Shown: piece by piece, positions 18,137-26,851 of the stretch
Layout of the letters: every line of letters begins with the position of its first letter
Numbering within the stretch: the stretch's first letter is position 1
Source of the DNA: an uncultured Flavobacterium sp.
GTDB taxonomy: Bacteria > Bacteroidota > Bacteroidia > Flavobacteriales > Flavobacteriaceae
Direction of reading: 5' to 3'
NCBI GenBank assembly: GCA_913061465.1
Contig: CAJXSU010000006.1
Location: 1-63,936, forward strand
Length of the DNA stretch: 63,936 nucleotides
Position numbers and translations under genes: made by a program
Notes under the pieces: model-generated
Told to the model about the DNA's origin: nothing
What the model saw: the letters and a program-made list of their open reading frames with translations, nothing else
The model's database searches: none

Positions 18137-19363
18137 CTATCTTAATTTTAATGTTACTATTGTTAATACGGCTAATAGAATTCCTACAATCCAAAAACGA
18201 ACTACAATTTTACTCTCGTGATAACCAGATTTTTGAAAATGATGATGTATTGGTGACATTTTAAAAATTCGTCTTCCTTCACCATATTTTTTTCGCGTGT
18301 ATTTGAAATAGGATACTTGTAGAATTACAGATAAATTTTCTACAACAAAAATTCCAGCAAGAATGGGCAATAATAATTCTTTACGTATAGAAATAGCTAT
18401 TACCGCTATAATTCCTCCTATGGTTAAACTCCCTGTATCTCCCATAAAAACTTGAGCGGGGTAGGTATTATACCATAGAAAACCTATTAAAGCTCCAGCA
18501 AAAGCCAATATATAAACTGTCATTTCACCAGAATTTGGGATATACATAACATCTAAATAATCTGAAAAAATAATATTTCCCGACACCCATGCAAAAAGCG
18601 CTAAAACAACAACTATAATTGCTGATGAGCCTGTCGCTAAACCGTCAATTCCATCTGTAAGATTGGCACCATTAGAAAAAGCTGCAATGATAAAAATTGT
18701 GATAAATATGAAGACTATCCAACCGTATTTCTCGTGTCCTTCACCTAAAAAACTTAAGAAGTTAGAGTAATCTAATTCATTATTTTTAAAGAATGGAACA
18801 GTTGTTTTTGTTGATTTATGAGCCTCACCAAAAACTTGTCGTTTTCCATCTTGTTGAACTATTTGTTGGGCAACTGGCAACTGCTCCTTAATTGTTACAT
18901 TATCATTAAAATAAAGTATAGAACCCACTATTAATCCTAAGCCTACTTGTCCTAAGATTTTAAATTTACCTTGAAGCCCTGATTTGTCTTTTTTGAATAC
19001 CTTAATATAATCATCTAAAAAACCAATCAAACCCATCCAAATGGTTGTTATTAATAGTATGATGATATAAATGTTAGTTAACTTTGTAAGAAGTAAAACA
19101 GGTATTAATGTTGAAAAAATGATGATAATTCCTCCCATTGTTGGAGTCCCTGCTTTTTGAACTTGCCCCTCTAAACCCAAATCTCTTATACTTTCTCCAA
19201 CCTGCTGTTTTCTTAAGAAATTGATGATTCTTTTTCCGAAAATAGAAGACACTAATAATGCTAATATAAAAGCAGCAGCAGCTCTAAATGTAATAAATTG
19301 AAATAGTCCTGCTCCAGGAAAATTAAAATGTGTTTCTAAGTAATCAAATAAATAATAAAGCAT
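18137..19363 (-). CDS. mraY: Phospho-MurNAc-pentapeptide transferase MraY
   Basis: Makes lipid I by moving phospho-MurNAc-pentapeptide to undecaprenyl phosphate. The 408-residue membrane protein has about ten helices and the three Asp/His-rich cytoplasmic sites: [18 protein letters not shown] and the histidine run [16 protein letters not shown]. Between helices 4 and 5 there is an additional hydrophilic stretch of about 60 residues (from [10 protein letters not shown] to [13 protein letters not shown]) that makes the protein longer than the usual 360; I believe this is common in Bacteroidota MraY. Only 1 base separates it from murE. Confidence 0.97.
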   Translation of the reverse strand: MLYYLFDYLETHFNFPGAGLFQFITFRAAAAFILALLVSSIFGKRIINFLRKQQVGESIRDLGLEGQVQKAGTPTMGGIIIIFSTLIPVLLLTKLTNIYIIILLITTIWMGLIGFLDDYIKVFKKDKSGLQGKFKILGQVGLGLIVGSILYFNDNVTIKEQLPVAQQIVQQDGKRQVFGEAHKSTKTTVPFFKNNELDYSNFLSFLGEGHEKYGWIVFIFITIFIIAAFSNGANLTDGIDGLATGSSAIIVVVLALFAWVSGNIIFSDYLDVMYIPNSGEMTVYILAFAGALIGFLWYNTYPAQVFMGDTGSLTIGGIIAVIAISIRKELLLPILAGIFVVENLSVILQVSYFKYTRKKYGEGRRIFKMSPIHHHFQKSGYHESKIVVRFWIVGILLAVLTIVTLKLR

Positions 19364-19364
19364 G

Positions 19365-20828
19365 CTATTTTTTTAAAAGATTAAAATATTTTTTCACTTC
19401 AACCAAGTCGTCAAAATAAAATTGTTCTCCATTGATTTCTTGATAATTTTCGTGACCTTTGCCAGCGATTAGCAAAATATCTCCAGCTTCTGAAAATTTA
19501 CAAGCAGTTTTAATGGCTTGTCTCCGATCTGATATTGTTATTACTTTTATTAAGTTTTCTTCAGAGACCCCCATTTCCATCTCCTCTAAAATAGTTTCAG
19601 GGTTTTCAGTTCTAGGATTGTCAGAAGTGAAAATTGATTGCGTACTTAATTGAGAAGCGATATGGGCCATTTTAGGTCTTTTGGTCTTATCTCTATTACC
19701 TCCACATCCAACAACTGTAATCAATTTTTCGTTGTCTGTCTTAATATCATTAATTGTCTCTAAAACATTTTTTAAGGCATCAGGTGTATGTGCATAATCT
19801 ATTATAGCAATTACACCACTGTCTGAAACAAAGTGCTCAAATCGTCCATTCACACTTTCTAATTGACTTACAATTTTTAATGCTTCTAGCTTATCCATTC
19901 CCAATTCATATGCAGCACCAATAATCGCTACTAAATTGTAGGCATTAAAATTTCCTATTAACTTTGTCCAAACCTCTATACCATTTATAGACAACAAGGT
20001 TCCTGAAAAACTTTTTTCAATAATTTTAGCCTTATAATCTGCTAATGTTTTTAAAGCATATGTTCTTTTTTTAGCTTTAGTATTTTGTAACATCACAGCC
20101 CCATTCTTATCATCTAAATTTGTTATTGCAAATGCTGTTTTAGGCAAAGAATCAAAAAATGTTTTTTTCACGTCTCTGTAGGAAGCAAATGAGTTGTGAT
20201 AATCTAAATGATCATGAGAAAGATTAGTGAAAATACCACCAAAAAAATCTAATCCTGCAGTCCTTTTTTGATGAATTCCGTGAGAACTAACTTCCATAAA
20301 ACAATGCGTTACCCCTTGAATAACCATTTGATTTAAATAATTATTTATCGTTACAGAATCAGGAGTTGTATGTGTACTTTCGTATACAATTGTATCTACC
20401 AGAATCTGAACTGTAGATAAAAGACCTACTTTGAAGCCTGCTTTTTTATAAAGTTGATACAACAAAGAAGCTATGGTTGTTTTTCCGTTGGTTCCAGTAA
20501 CCCCTATCAACTTTAATTTTGATGATGGATTATCATAAAAATTTGAGGCTATGATTGCTAAAGAAGTATTTGAATCATCTACTTGAATAAACGTTATGTT
20601 TTCTTGTTTTTTTTCTGGCAATATTTCACAAATAACTGAGATTGCCCCCAAACCAATTGCCTTATCTATAAACAAGTGACCATCTACTGAAACACCTTTT
20701 TGAGCTACAAATAATGAACCCTCTTTTACGGCTCTGGAATCAAAGTCTATTTGAGATATTTCTAAATTGGTATCTCCGTAAATCGTATTTACAGAAACTT
20801 TATACAATATGTCTTTTAATAACTTCAA
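19365..20828 (-). CDS. murE: UDP-MurNAc-tripeptide ligase MurE (meso-DAP type)
   Basis: Adds the third amino acid of the stem peptide. The 487-residue protein has ATP motif [15 protein letters not shown] near 107, the carbamylated-lysine region and the specificity motif DNPR in [14 protein letters not shown] (about residue 400). DNPR indicates meso-diaminopimelate as substrate, so the wall is expected to be of the usual Gram-negative DAP type. It begins directly after the ftsI stop codon with no gap. Confidence 0.97.
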   Translation of the reverse strand: MKLLKDILYKVSVNTIYGDTNLEISQIDFDSRAVKEGSLFVAQKGVSVDGHLFIDKAIGLGAISVICEILPEKKQENITFIQVDDSNTSLAIIASNFYDNPSSKLKLIGVTGTNGKTTIASLLYQLYKKAGFKVGLLSTVQILVDTIVYESTHTTPDSVTINNYLNQMVIQGVTHCFMEVSSHGIHQKRTAGLDFFGGIFTNLSHDHLDYHNSFASYRDVKKTFFDSLPKTAFAITNLDDKNGAVMLQNTKAKKRTYALKTLADYKAKIIEKSFSGTLLSINGIEVWTKLIGNFNAYNLVAIIGAAYELGMDKLEALKIVSQLESVNGRFEHFVSDSGVIAIIDYAHTPDALKNVLETINDIKTDNEKLITVVGCGGNRDKTKRPKMAHIASQLSTQSIFTSDNPRTENPETILEEMEMGVSEENLIKVITISDRRQAIKTACKFSEAGDILLIAGKGHENYQEINGEQFYFDDLVEVKKYFNLLKK

Positions 20829-22844
20829 CTAAGAAAGGTTTAAAATTATAGTTGTGCCTTTTTTTATTGGCGTGCCTTTTTTAAGAGATTGACGTCTTAC
20901 TTTTCCAGTTCCTTTAACCTCTACTAATAATCCAAAATTTTCTAATAATGAGATTGCATCCATTGCTGGCATTCCGGTTACATTCGGAATAATCTTGTTA
21001 TTTTTTGTTGTCTCATATTCAGAATTAGCATATTGGTCTAGAATACTTTTTGATGAAAAGTTTCCATTGACAACATCATCTTCAATTGGAGTACTTGTGT
21101 AAATCTTCTGAGCAATCTCCTTAAAAACAGGGGCGGCTACAGTAGCGCCATAATATCCTTTTTTCTTATTGGGGTCGTGAATAACTACTATGCATGAATA
21201 TTTTGGAACATCAACTGGAAAAAAACCTGCAAAAGAGGCCACGTATCTTTGGTTTGAATAACCACCCGAAATTGTATCACCCTTTTCATTAACATGTCTA
21301 CCAACATATTTTTTTGCTGTTCCCGTTTTTCCTGCCATTGAAAAATTTGAAGAGTAAATAGTATTAGCAGTTCCTTTTTTAACTACGTTTTCTAAAACCT
21401 TTTTTAATTTTCTTATCGTTTCAGAAGAAGCAATTTGTGGATTTACAATTTCTTTCTGAAAAGATTTTATAATTCTATTTTCTCTTCTCAACTCTTTTAT
21501 AAATCTAGGCTTTACCATTTCTCCATTATTGGCAACAGCATTATAAAACATTAATGTTTGTAGTGGAGTAACGGCAATACTATACCCCCAAGACATCCAT
21601 TCTAAACTAATTTTATTCCACCCTGGTTTGCCTGGATAATAAACAATTGGATTTCCCTCTCCTTTAATTGGTAATCCTATTTTTTCTGTTAAACCGTAAT
21701 CTTTTAAATGTCCTAAAAATTGTTCTGGATTATCATCGTAATATTTTCGTATTAATTTAACAATCCCAACATTAGAGGATACCTCAAAAACTCTTGCAGC
21801 TGATATTTCACCATAACCACCCCTTTGAGAATCCTCTACTTTCTTTCCATGAATATATATTCTCCCTTTTTCTGTATCCACAACAGTTGATGTGTCTATC
21901 TTTTTATCATCCAAAGCTGCCATAAGACTAGCTAACTTGAATGTTGATCCAGGTTCATGAGATTCCCAAACTGCATAATTTCTTTTTTCGTAATATTTAC
22001 CTTTAGAAGTTCGGCCTAAGTTTGAAATTGCTTTAATTTCCCCAGTTGAAGTTTCCATTACAACAGCACAGCCATGTTCTGCTTCAAAATATTCTAATTG
22101 ACGAAGCAATGCATGATGGGTGATATCTTGAATATTTACATCTAGAGTCGTAACAACATCATGGCCGTCTATTGGCTCTTTTTCATTGACATCATTAATA
22201 GGTTTCCATTGTCCTTTTGCTATTTTTTGTTTCCACCGTAAACCATCCTCACCTTTTAAATATTCACTAAAAGCTCCTTCAATTCCTGCCTCACCTCTAG
22301 CATCATGATATCCAATTGTTCTTTCTGCAATCTTACCAATAGGATGAGTTCTTATTGTTTTTTGTTCTGCAATAAAACCACCTCTGTAGACTCCTAATTT
22401 AAAAATTGGAAATTTTTTAATTTTCACATAATCATTATAACCGAGGTCTTTTGCAATCAACAGATACCTGTTCCTAAACTTTCTTGCATCCCTTAATTTT
22501 TTTTCAAAAAAACCAGGTGATTTCCCTAAAAAATTTGCTAACGATTTAGATAATTCAACTACGTCTTTATTGAAAATTTCAGCATCTACAGACATTACAT
22601 CCATTCTGATGGTAAATTTTGACATTGATGTTGCTAGCAAATTTCCATCTGAAGCATATACATTTCCTTTATTGGCATTAATAGTAAATGGTTTTCTAGT
22701 AAGTTCTTTGGAAATTTTGATGTATTTGTCACCCTGCAAATATTGAATGTCTATGATTCTAAATATGATTAAGGATAGAAGAATCGTCATAAAAGCAGCT
22801 ACAATGTAGAATTTAGTAAGTATGCTTTTTTTATAACTTATCAA
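20829..22844 (-). CDS. ftsI: Septal transpeptidase FtsI/PBP3 with a C-terminal PASTA domain
   Basis: Class B penicillin-binding protein that cross-links septal peptidoglycan. The 671-residue protein has one N-terminal membrane helix (about 13-33), a PBP-dimer domain, and a transpeptidase with all three active-site motifs: SxxK as STFK with nucleophile Ser300, SSN in FEVSSNVGIV, and KTG in AGKTGTAKKY. The last 65 or so residues, from IIPNVTGMPAMDAISLL, form one PASTA domain. Proteobacterial FtsI lacks PASTA; Bacteroidota and Gram-positive PBPs often have it. It is 13 bases after ftsL. Confidence 0.95.
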   Translation of the reverse strand: MISYKKSILTKFYIVAAFMTILLSLIIFRIIDIQYLQGDKYIKISKELTRKPFTINANKGNVYASDGNLLATSMSKFTIRMDVMSVDAEIFNKDVVELSKSLANFLGKSPGFFEKKLRDARKFRNRYLLIAKDLGYNDYVKIKKFPIFKLGVYRGGFIAEQKTIRTHPIGKIAERTIGYHDARGEAGIEGAFSEYLKGEDGLRWKQKIAKGQWKPINDVNEKEPIDGHDVVTTLDVNIQDITHHALLRQLEYFEAEHGCAVVMETSTGEIKAISNLGRTSKGKYYEKRNYAVWESHEPGSTFKLASLMAALDDKKIDTSTVVDTEKGRIYIHGKKVEDSQRGGYGEISAARVFEVSSNVGIVKLIRKYYDDNPEQFLGHLKDYGLTEKIGLPIKGEGNPIVYYPGKPGWNKISLEWMSWGYSIAVTPLQTLMFYNAVANNGEMVKPRFIKELRRENRIIKSFQKEIVNPQIASSETIRKLKKVLENVVKKGTANTIYSSNFSMAGKTGTAKKYVGRHVNEKGDTISGGYSNQRYVASFAGFFPVDVPKYSCIVVIHDPNKKKGYYGATVAAPVFKEIAQKIYTSTPIEDDVVNGNFSSKSILDQYANSEYETTKNNKIIPNVTGMPAMDAISLLENFGLLVEVKGTGKVRRQSLKKGTPIKKGTTIILNLS

Positions 22845-22857
22845 GGTGATTAAATTT

Positions 22858-23184
22858 TTATTCGTTATTAATTATTTTTATTCTCTTTGGCGGATTCTTT
22901 GAGGGCTGTAATCCCAATTTTTTTGCCTTTTGACGAATGCTAGATTCCATTTTCATTCGCATTAATGTTGTTTGAGTATCTATATATTCTGCTCTTAATT
23001 CTCTTTTTTGTTTATTTAATTTTGAAATTTCAATCACCTTTTTATCGGTACTGTGAGCACTAGAAATCATTATTAATAAAAGTGCTACTATAAAAAACAT
23101 CATTCGCCAATTCTTAAAAGATGATTCATCAATTAGAAAACCTCCTTTTAAAAGCTCGTACAAACTTTCTTTTACCTTTAACAT
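22858..23184 (-). CDS. ftsL: FtsL-like division protein
   Basis: A 108-residue bitopic protein with a cytoplasmic N-terminus, one membrane helix at about residues 27-43 (MMFFIVALLLIMISSAH) and a short charged, coiled-coil-prone periplasmic part (ISKLNKQKRELRAEYIDTQ). That topology, the size and the position between rsmH and ftsI identify it as FtsL (FtsL/DivIC type), although the sequence itself is poorly conserved. It overlaps the rsmH stop by one base. Confidence 0.82.
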   Translation of the reverse strand: MLKVKESLYELLKGGFLIDESSFKNWRMMFFIVALLLIMISSAHSTDKKVIEISKLNKQKRELRAEYIDTQTTLMRMKMESSIRQKAKKLGLQPSKNPPKRIKIINNE

Positions 23185-24083
23185 TATGTTTTTAATTTAG
23201 CCACTCTTAATTTGGCACTTCGGGCTCTATTATTTTTTTTAATCTCTTCTTTATTTGGAATAATTAACTTTCCTAATTTCATTAAAGGAACATCAATGTT
23301 TCCAAAAAAGTCTTTTTCCGGCTCACCATCAAACAAACCTGTTCTAATAAATCTTTTTACTAATCTATCTTCTAAAGAATGATAAGAAATAATACTCAGC
23401 CTACCCTCTGGCGTAAGTAAATTTGGTGTTTGAATTAAAAACTCTTTCAAAACCTCCAACTCCTCGTTTACTTCAATTCTTATGGCTTGAAAAATCTGAG
23501 CTAATATTTTATGCGCTTTCGCTTTGGGTAAAAATTTTTGCAATAATTTTCTTAACTGAAAACTAGTCTCTATGACACCATCTGCTCTTGCCTCTACAAT
23601 TGTATGGGCAATCGCTCTTGAATTTCTTAGTTCACCATACATAAACAAGATCTTTGCCAACATCTCTTCAGTATAGGTATTGATGATTTTCTTTGCAGAC
23701 ATTTTTGAACTTTGATTCATTCTCATATCTAGCTCACCATCGAAACGGGTAGAAAAACCCCTTTCGGCCTCATCAAATTGATGAGATGACACCCCTAAGT
23801 CTGCCAAAATTCCGTCTACTTTTTTTACTCCATAGAATTTCAAGAACCTACCGATATGTCTAAAGTTCTCTTCGATTAAAACAAATCGATTATCCTCAAT
23901 TTTATTTCTTTTTGCATCTAAATCTTGGTCAAAAGCAAATAGCTTACCGGTTACCCCTAAACGACTTAAAATTTCTCTAGAATGTCCACCACCGCCAAAA
24001 GTAACGTCAACATAAACACCATCTTTCTTTATTGCTAAAGCGTCAATACTATCATGCAACAATACCGGATTATGATACTCCAT
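23184..24083 (-). CDS. rsmH: 16S rRNA (cytosine-1402-N4)-methyltransferase RsmH (MraW)
   Basis: Methylates N4 of C1402 in the 16S rRNA P-site. The 299-residue protein has YHNPVLLHDSIDAL at the start, SAM-binding DVTFGGGGHSREIL (26-39), ILADLGVSSHQFDEAERGF and IISYHSLEDRLVKRF. Length and start are normal. It overlaps the 3' end of mraZ by 14 bases. Confidence 0.97.
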   Translation of the reverse strand: MEYHNPVLLHDSIDALAIKKDGVYVDVTFGGGGHSREILSRLGVTGKLFAFDQDLDAKRNKIEDNRFVLIEENFRHIGRFLKFYGVKKVDGILADLGVSSHQFDEAERGFSTRFDGELDMRMNQSSKMSAKKIINTYTEEMLAKILFMYGELRNSRAIAHTIVEARADGVIETSFQLRKLLQKFLPKAKAHKILAQIFQAIRIEVNEELEVLKEFLIQTPNLLTPEGRLSIISYHSLEDRLVKRFIRTGLFDGEPEKDFFGNIDVPLMKLGKLIIPNKEEIKKNNRARSAKLRVAKLKT

Positions 24084-24537
24084 CTTTATCAGTATTACCC
24101 ATTACCTCTTCTGCTAATGATGCAAAGTCTGTAGCCGCATCATCTATTGTCTTCTCATAATTATCTTTATCCCAAATTTCTATAATATTGATTGCAGAGG
24201 ACAAGACGATTTGCTTCTTAATCCCTGCAAATTGACATAAGTCTTTTGGAATTAATAGCCTACCAGATGCATCTAATTCTATCACCCTTACACCAGCAGT
24301 AAATCTTCTAATAAAATCGTTGTTCTTCTTGACAAATCGATTTAAGCTATTTACCTTAAGCATAACTTCATTCCACTCCTGCATTGGATACAACTCTAAA
24401 CAAGGCTGAAAAACAGCTCGCTTTAGAACAAATCCTTCCTGTAAAATAGGCGACAATTGCTTTTTAAAAGCAGATGAAATCATCAATCTACCTTTAGCAT
24501 CTGCCTTACACTCATATGTTCCTATTAAATTTATCAA
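24070..24537 (-). CDS. mraZ: Transcriptional regulator MraZ
   Basis: A 155-residue AbrB-like DNA-binding protein with two SpoVT/AbrB half-domains: GTYECKADAKGRLMIS (6-21) and VRVIELDASGRLLIPKDL (about 85-103). MraZ proteins form rings that bind tandem repeats in front of their own dcw operon. Here three such repeats lie just upstream at 24577-24606, in the spacer and -33 region of the promoter, so autoregulation is expected. It is the first gene of the dcw operon. Confidence 0.95.
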   Translation of the reverse strand: MINLIGTYECKADAKGRLMISSAFKKQLSPILQEGFVLKRAVFQPCLELYPMQEWNEVMLKVNSLNRFVKKNNDFIRRFTAGVRVIELDASGRLLIPKDLCQFAGIKKQIVLSSAINIIEIWDKDNYEKTIDDAATDFASLAEEVMGNTDKDGVS

Positions 24538-24560
24538 TTGATTTGTTTTGGGCTTGAAGT

Positions 24561-24568
24561 CAAAAATA
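24561..24568 (-). promoter_or_regulatory. -7 promoter element of the dcw operon
   Basis: CAAAAATA on the plus strand reads TATTTTTG leftward, a full match to TAnnTTTG, 24 bases before the mraZ ATG. The -33 region at normal spacing falls inside the MraZ repeats and has no clear TTG. Confidence 0.6.
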
Positions 24569-24576
24569 AAAATTAT

Positions 24577-24606
24577 TTACCACTTTTTACCACTTTTTAC
24601 CACTTT
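24577..24606 (-). promoter_or_regulatory. MraZ box: three tandem 10-base repeats
   Basis: On the minus strand the 10-mer AAAGTGGTAA occurs three times in direct, uninterrupted succession. Each copy contains AAAGTGG, the repeat form described for mollicute MraZ, and the 10-base period puts every site on one face of the helix. The copies sit 9 bases upstream of the -7 element, covering the spacer and -33 region, a place where bound MraZ would block the polymerase. Confidence 0.8.
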
Positions 24607-24710
24607 GTTGATAAGTATTAATTTAGATTGTATTTTTTTGACAAATTTTGAGCGCAATAAAGTGATTCATCACATGTTTCAAGTTCAATTTATTTGTCAT
24701 AAAAAATAAC

Positions 24711-24718
24711 TACATTTG
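24711..24718 (+). promoter_or_regulatory. -7 promoter element of the hydrolase-engB operon
   Basis: TACATTTG matches TAnnTTTG, 25 bases before the ATG at 24743. TTTG at 24693-24696 is present upstream, but the 14-base spacing is shorter than usual for a -33 element. Confidence 0.55.
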
Positions 24719-24742
24719 CCTTTAAGCCTAACCAAATAAAAA

Positions 24743-25507
24743 ATGACTGAAAGCTTAAAGACTGAGGGGGAGTTTACATATGCTGAAGCAGGAGAAGGAA
24801 GGCCATTGATAGTTCTTCATGGGCTGATGGGTGCTTTGAGTAATTTCGATAAAACTTTTCAATATTTTTCAGATAAAGGATATAAAGTTTTAATTCCGGA
24901 ATTGCCATTGTATACTTTACCATTACTTAAAACTAATGTTAAAAATTTAACAAACTTTCTACACGAATTTATTGAGTTTAAAGGGTTAAAAAATGTAACT
25001 CTATTAGGAAATTCTTTAGGTGGTCATATAGCACTTTATTTCACGAAAAATCACCCTAAATATGTACATTCTCTAGTACTTACTGGGAGTTCAGGTTTAT
25101 ATGAAAAAGCAATGGGCGACAGCTACCCTAAAAGAGGAAGTTACGAATATATAGAACAAAAAACTAGAGATGTTTTTTACGATCCGGCTATTGCTACAAA
25201 AGAACTTGTAGACCAAGTATATGGAATTGTTAACAACCGAATCACAGTACTAAAGACATTAACCATTGCCAAAAGCGCCATCAGACACAACATGGCAGGT
25301 GATTTACCTCACATAAAACAACCAACATGCTTAATATGGGGTAAGCAAGATTCAGTTACACCTCCAGATGTAGCAAATGACTTTCACAATCTATTACCCA
25401 ATTCTGACTTATTTTGGATTGACAATTGTGGACATGCTGCAATGATGGAAAAACCTGAGGAATTCAATCAAATTTTAGAATCTTGGTTTACCTCAAGAAA
25501 TATCTAA
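24743..25507 (+). CDS. Alpha/beta hydrolase
   Basis: A 254-residue cytoplasmic alpha/beta-fold hydrolase. Visible are the oxyanion-hole HG (26-27, in VLHGLMG), the nucleophile elbow LGNSLGGH with Ser91, and the catalytic His231 in NCGHAAMMEKPEEF; the acid is probably the Asp in GKQDSVTPP. The substrate cannot be named; such proteins include esterases, meta-cleavage C-C hydrolases and lactonases. It is the first gene of a rightward run and ends 3 bases before engB. The pairing with engB next to mraZ is common in Flavobacteriaceae as far as I recall. Confidence 0.88.
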   Translation: MTESLKTEGEFTYAEAGEGRPLIVLHGLMGALSNFDKTFQYFSDKGYKVLIPELPLYTLPLLKTNVKNLTNFLHEFIEFKGLKNVTLLGNSLGGHIALYFTKNHPKYVHSLVLTGSSGLYEKAMGDSYPKRGSYEYIEQKTRDVFYDPAIATKELVDQVYGIVNNRITVLKTLTIAKSAIRHNMAGDLPHIKQPTCLIWGKQDSVTPPDVANDFHNLLPNSDLFWIDNCGHAAMMEKPEEFNQILESWFTSRNI

Positions 25508-25510
25508 TTC

Positions 25511-26122
25511 ATGAAAATTAAATCCGCAGAGTTTATCATGAGTAACAGTAATGTTACAAAAGCTCCAAAAGATAGAATTCCAGAATATGCTTTTATTGGA
25601 AGATCTAATGTCGGAAAATCCTCGTTAATTAATATGTTAATGGGTCGTAAAGACTTAGCAAAAACTTCAGGAAAACCAGGAAAAACACAACTTATTAATC
25701 ATTTTAAAATAAATGATACTTGGTTTTTGGTGGATTTACCAGGTTATGGGTATGCTAAAATTTCCAAAAAAAAACGAACAATTTTTCAATATTTTATTGA
25801 AAATTACTTTAAAGAAAGAGAGCAGCTTGTTTGTACTTTTGTTTTAATAGATTCTAGACATGACCCTCAAAAGATCGATCTTGAATTTATGAATTTCTTA
25901 GGCAATAATCAGATCCCTTTTTGTATTGTTTTTACAAAGGCTGATAAACTAGGAAGCTCTAAGCTAAATAAACAAATTGTTTCTTATAAGAAGAAATTAT
26001 TAAACACTTGGGAAACACTTCCAACCTCTTTCATCACCTCATCATCTAGCAGTTTAGGAAAAGATGATTTTTTGAATTTTATAGCTACTGTAAATGAAGA
26101 TGTTGCTAGTAATTTTAAATAA
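25511..26122 (+). CDS. engB: Ribosome biogenesis GTP-binding protein EngB/YsxC
   Basis: A 203-residue TRAFAC GTPase needed for assembly of the large ribosomal subunit. G1 is GRSNVGKSS (30-38), the switch I/G2 region GKPGKTQLINHF follows, G3 is DLPGYGYAK, G4 is FTKADK and G5 is the TSSSS segment near the C-terminus. Size matches the family. It is packed between the hydrolase (3-base gap) and a pseudouridine synthase (2-base gap). Confidence 0.96.
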   Translation: MKIKSAEFIMSNSNVTKAPKDRIPEYAFIGRSNVGKSSLINMLMGRKDLAKTSGKPGKTQLINHFKINDTWFLVDLPGYGYAKISKKKRTIFQYFIENYFKEREQLVCTFVLIDSRHDPQKIDLEFMNFLGNNQIPFCIVFTKADKLGSSKLNKQIVSYKKKLLNTWETLPTSFITSSSSSLGKDDFLNFIATVNEDVASNFK

Positions 26123-26124
26123 TT

Positions 26125-26814
26125 ATGCACTCTACAAAAGACAACTTAGAGGTTCTTTTTGAAGACAATCACTTAGTGATAGTCAATAAAAAATCAAGTG
26201 ATATTGTTCAAGGTGATAAAACCGGAGACAAACCTTTAAGTGATGTTGTAAAAGAGTATATAAAAGAAAAATACAACAAGCCAGGTGAAGTGTTTTTAGG
26301 AGTAGTTCATAGATTAGATAGACCTACATCTGGAATTATTATTTTTGCAAGAACTTCAAAAGCACTTGAGAGATTAAACAAGATGCTTCGCGATAGATTA
26401 ATTTCAAAAACATATTGGGCAGTAATAAAAAACAATCCAAAAAAGACAAAGGATAGTTTAATACATTTTCTAAAAAAAAATCCTAAGAACAATAAGTCTA
26501 CTGTTTTTAAAAAAGAAACTAAGGGAAGTAAAAAAGCCACTCTTCATTACACAACTATAAAAATTTTAGAGAATTATTCACTTTTAGAAATTGATTTAGA
26601 AACAGGTAGGCACCATCAAATTAGAGCGCAACTTTCTTTTATTGGAAGCCCAATCAAAGGAGATCTGAAATATGGTGCTTCAAGAAGCAACAAAGATGGA
26701 AGCATTCACTTACACGCTAGAAAAATAAATTTTACTCACCCCATATCAAAAAAAATAATCACAATTATAGCTCCAACTCCAAATGAAGTAATTTGGAATG
26801 CATGTATGGAATGA
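26125..26814 (+). CDS. RluA-family RNA pseudouridine synthase
   Basis: A 229-residue pseudouridine synthase with catalytic Asp65 in the hallmark VHRLDRPTSG, followed by the SKTYWAVI strand, LETGRHHQIRAQL and a C-terminal HARKINFTHP. There is no S4 domain at the N-terminus, so it belongs to the short RluA/RluC-like clade (as RluA or TruC) and the RNA target is not predictable. It lies 2 bases after engB. Confidence 0.92.
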   Translation: MHSTKDNLEVLFEDNHLVIVNKKSSDIVQGDKTGDKPLSDVVKEYIKEKYNKPGEVFLGVVHRLDRPTSGIIIFARTSKALERLNKMLRDRLISKTYWAVIKNNPKKTKDSLIHFLKKNPKNNKSTVFKKETKGSKKATLHYTTIKILENYSLLEIDLETGRHHQIRAQLSFIGSPIKGDLKYGASRSNKDGSIHLHARKINFTHPISKKIITIIAPTPNEVIWNACME

Positions 26815-26851
26815 TTATATTTAGAAACATTATTTTAAATATATTTTTGAT

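Noticed and set aside
24577..24606. Three tandem repeats read as a CRISPR or minisatellite
   Set aside because: The unit is 10 bases with no spacers and fits an MraZ box by sequence, period and place.
26842..26849. TATTTTTG before the Gfo/Idh/MocA gene
   Set aside because: It ends two bases before the ATG, so transcription would start inside the gene; probably a chance match, and the gene is likely read with its upstream neighbour.
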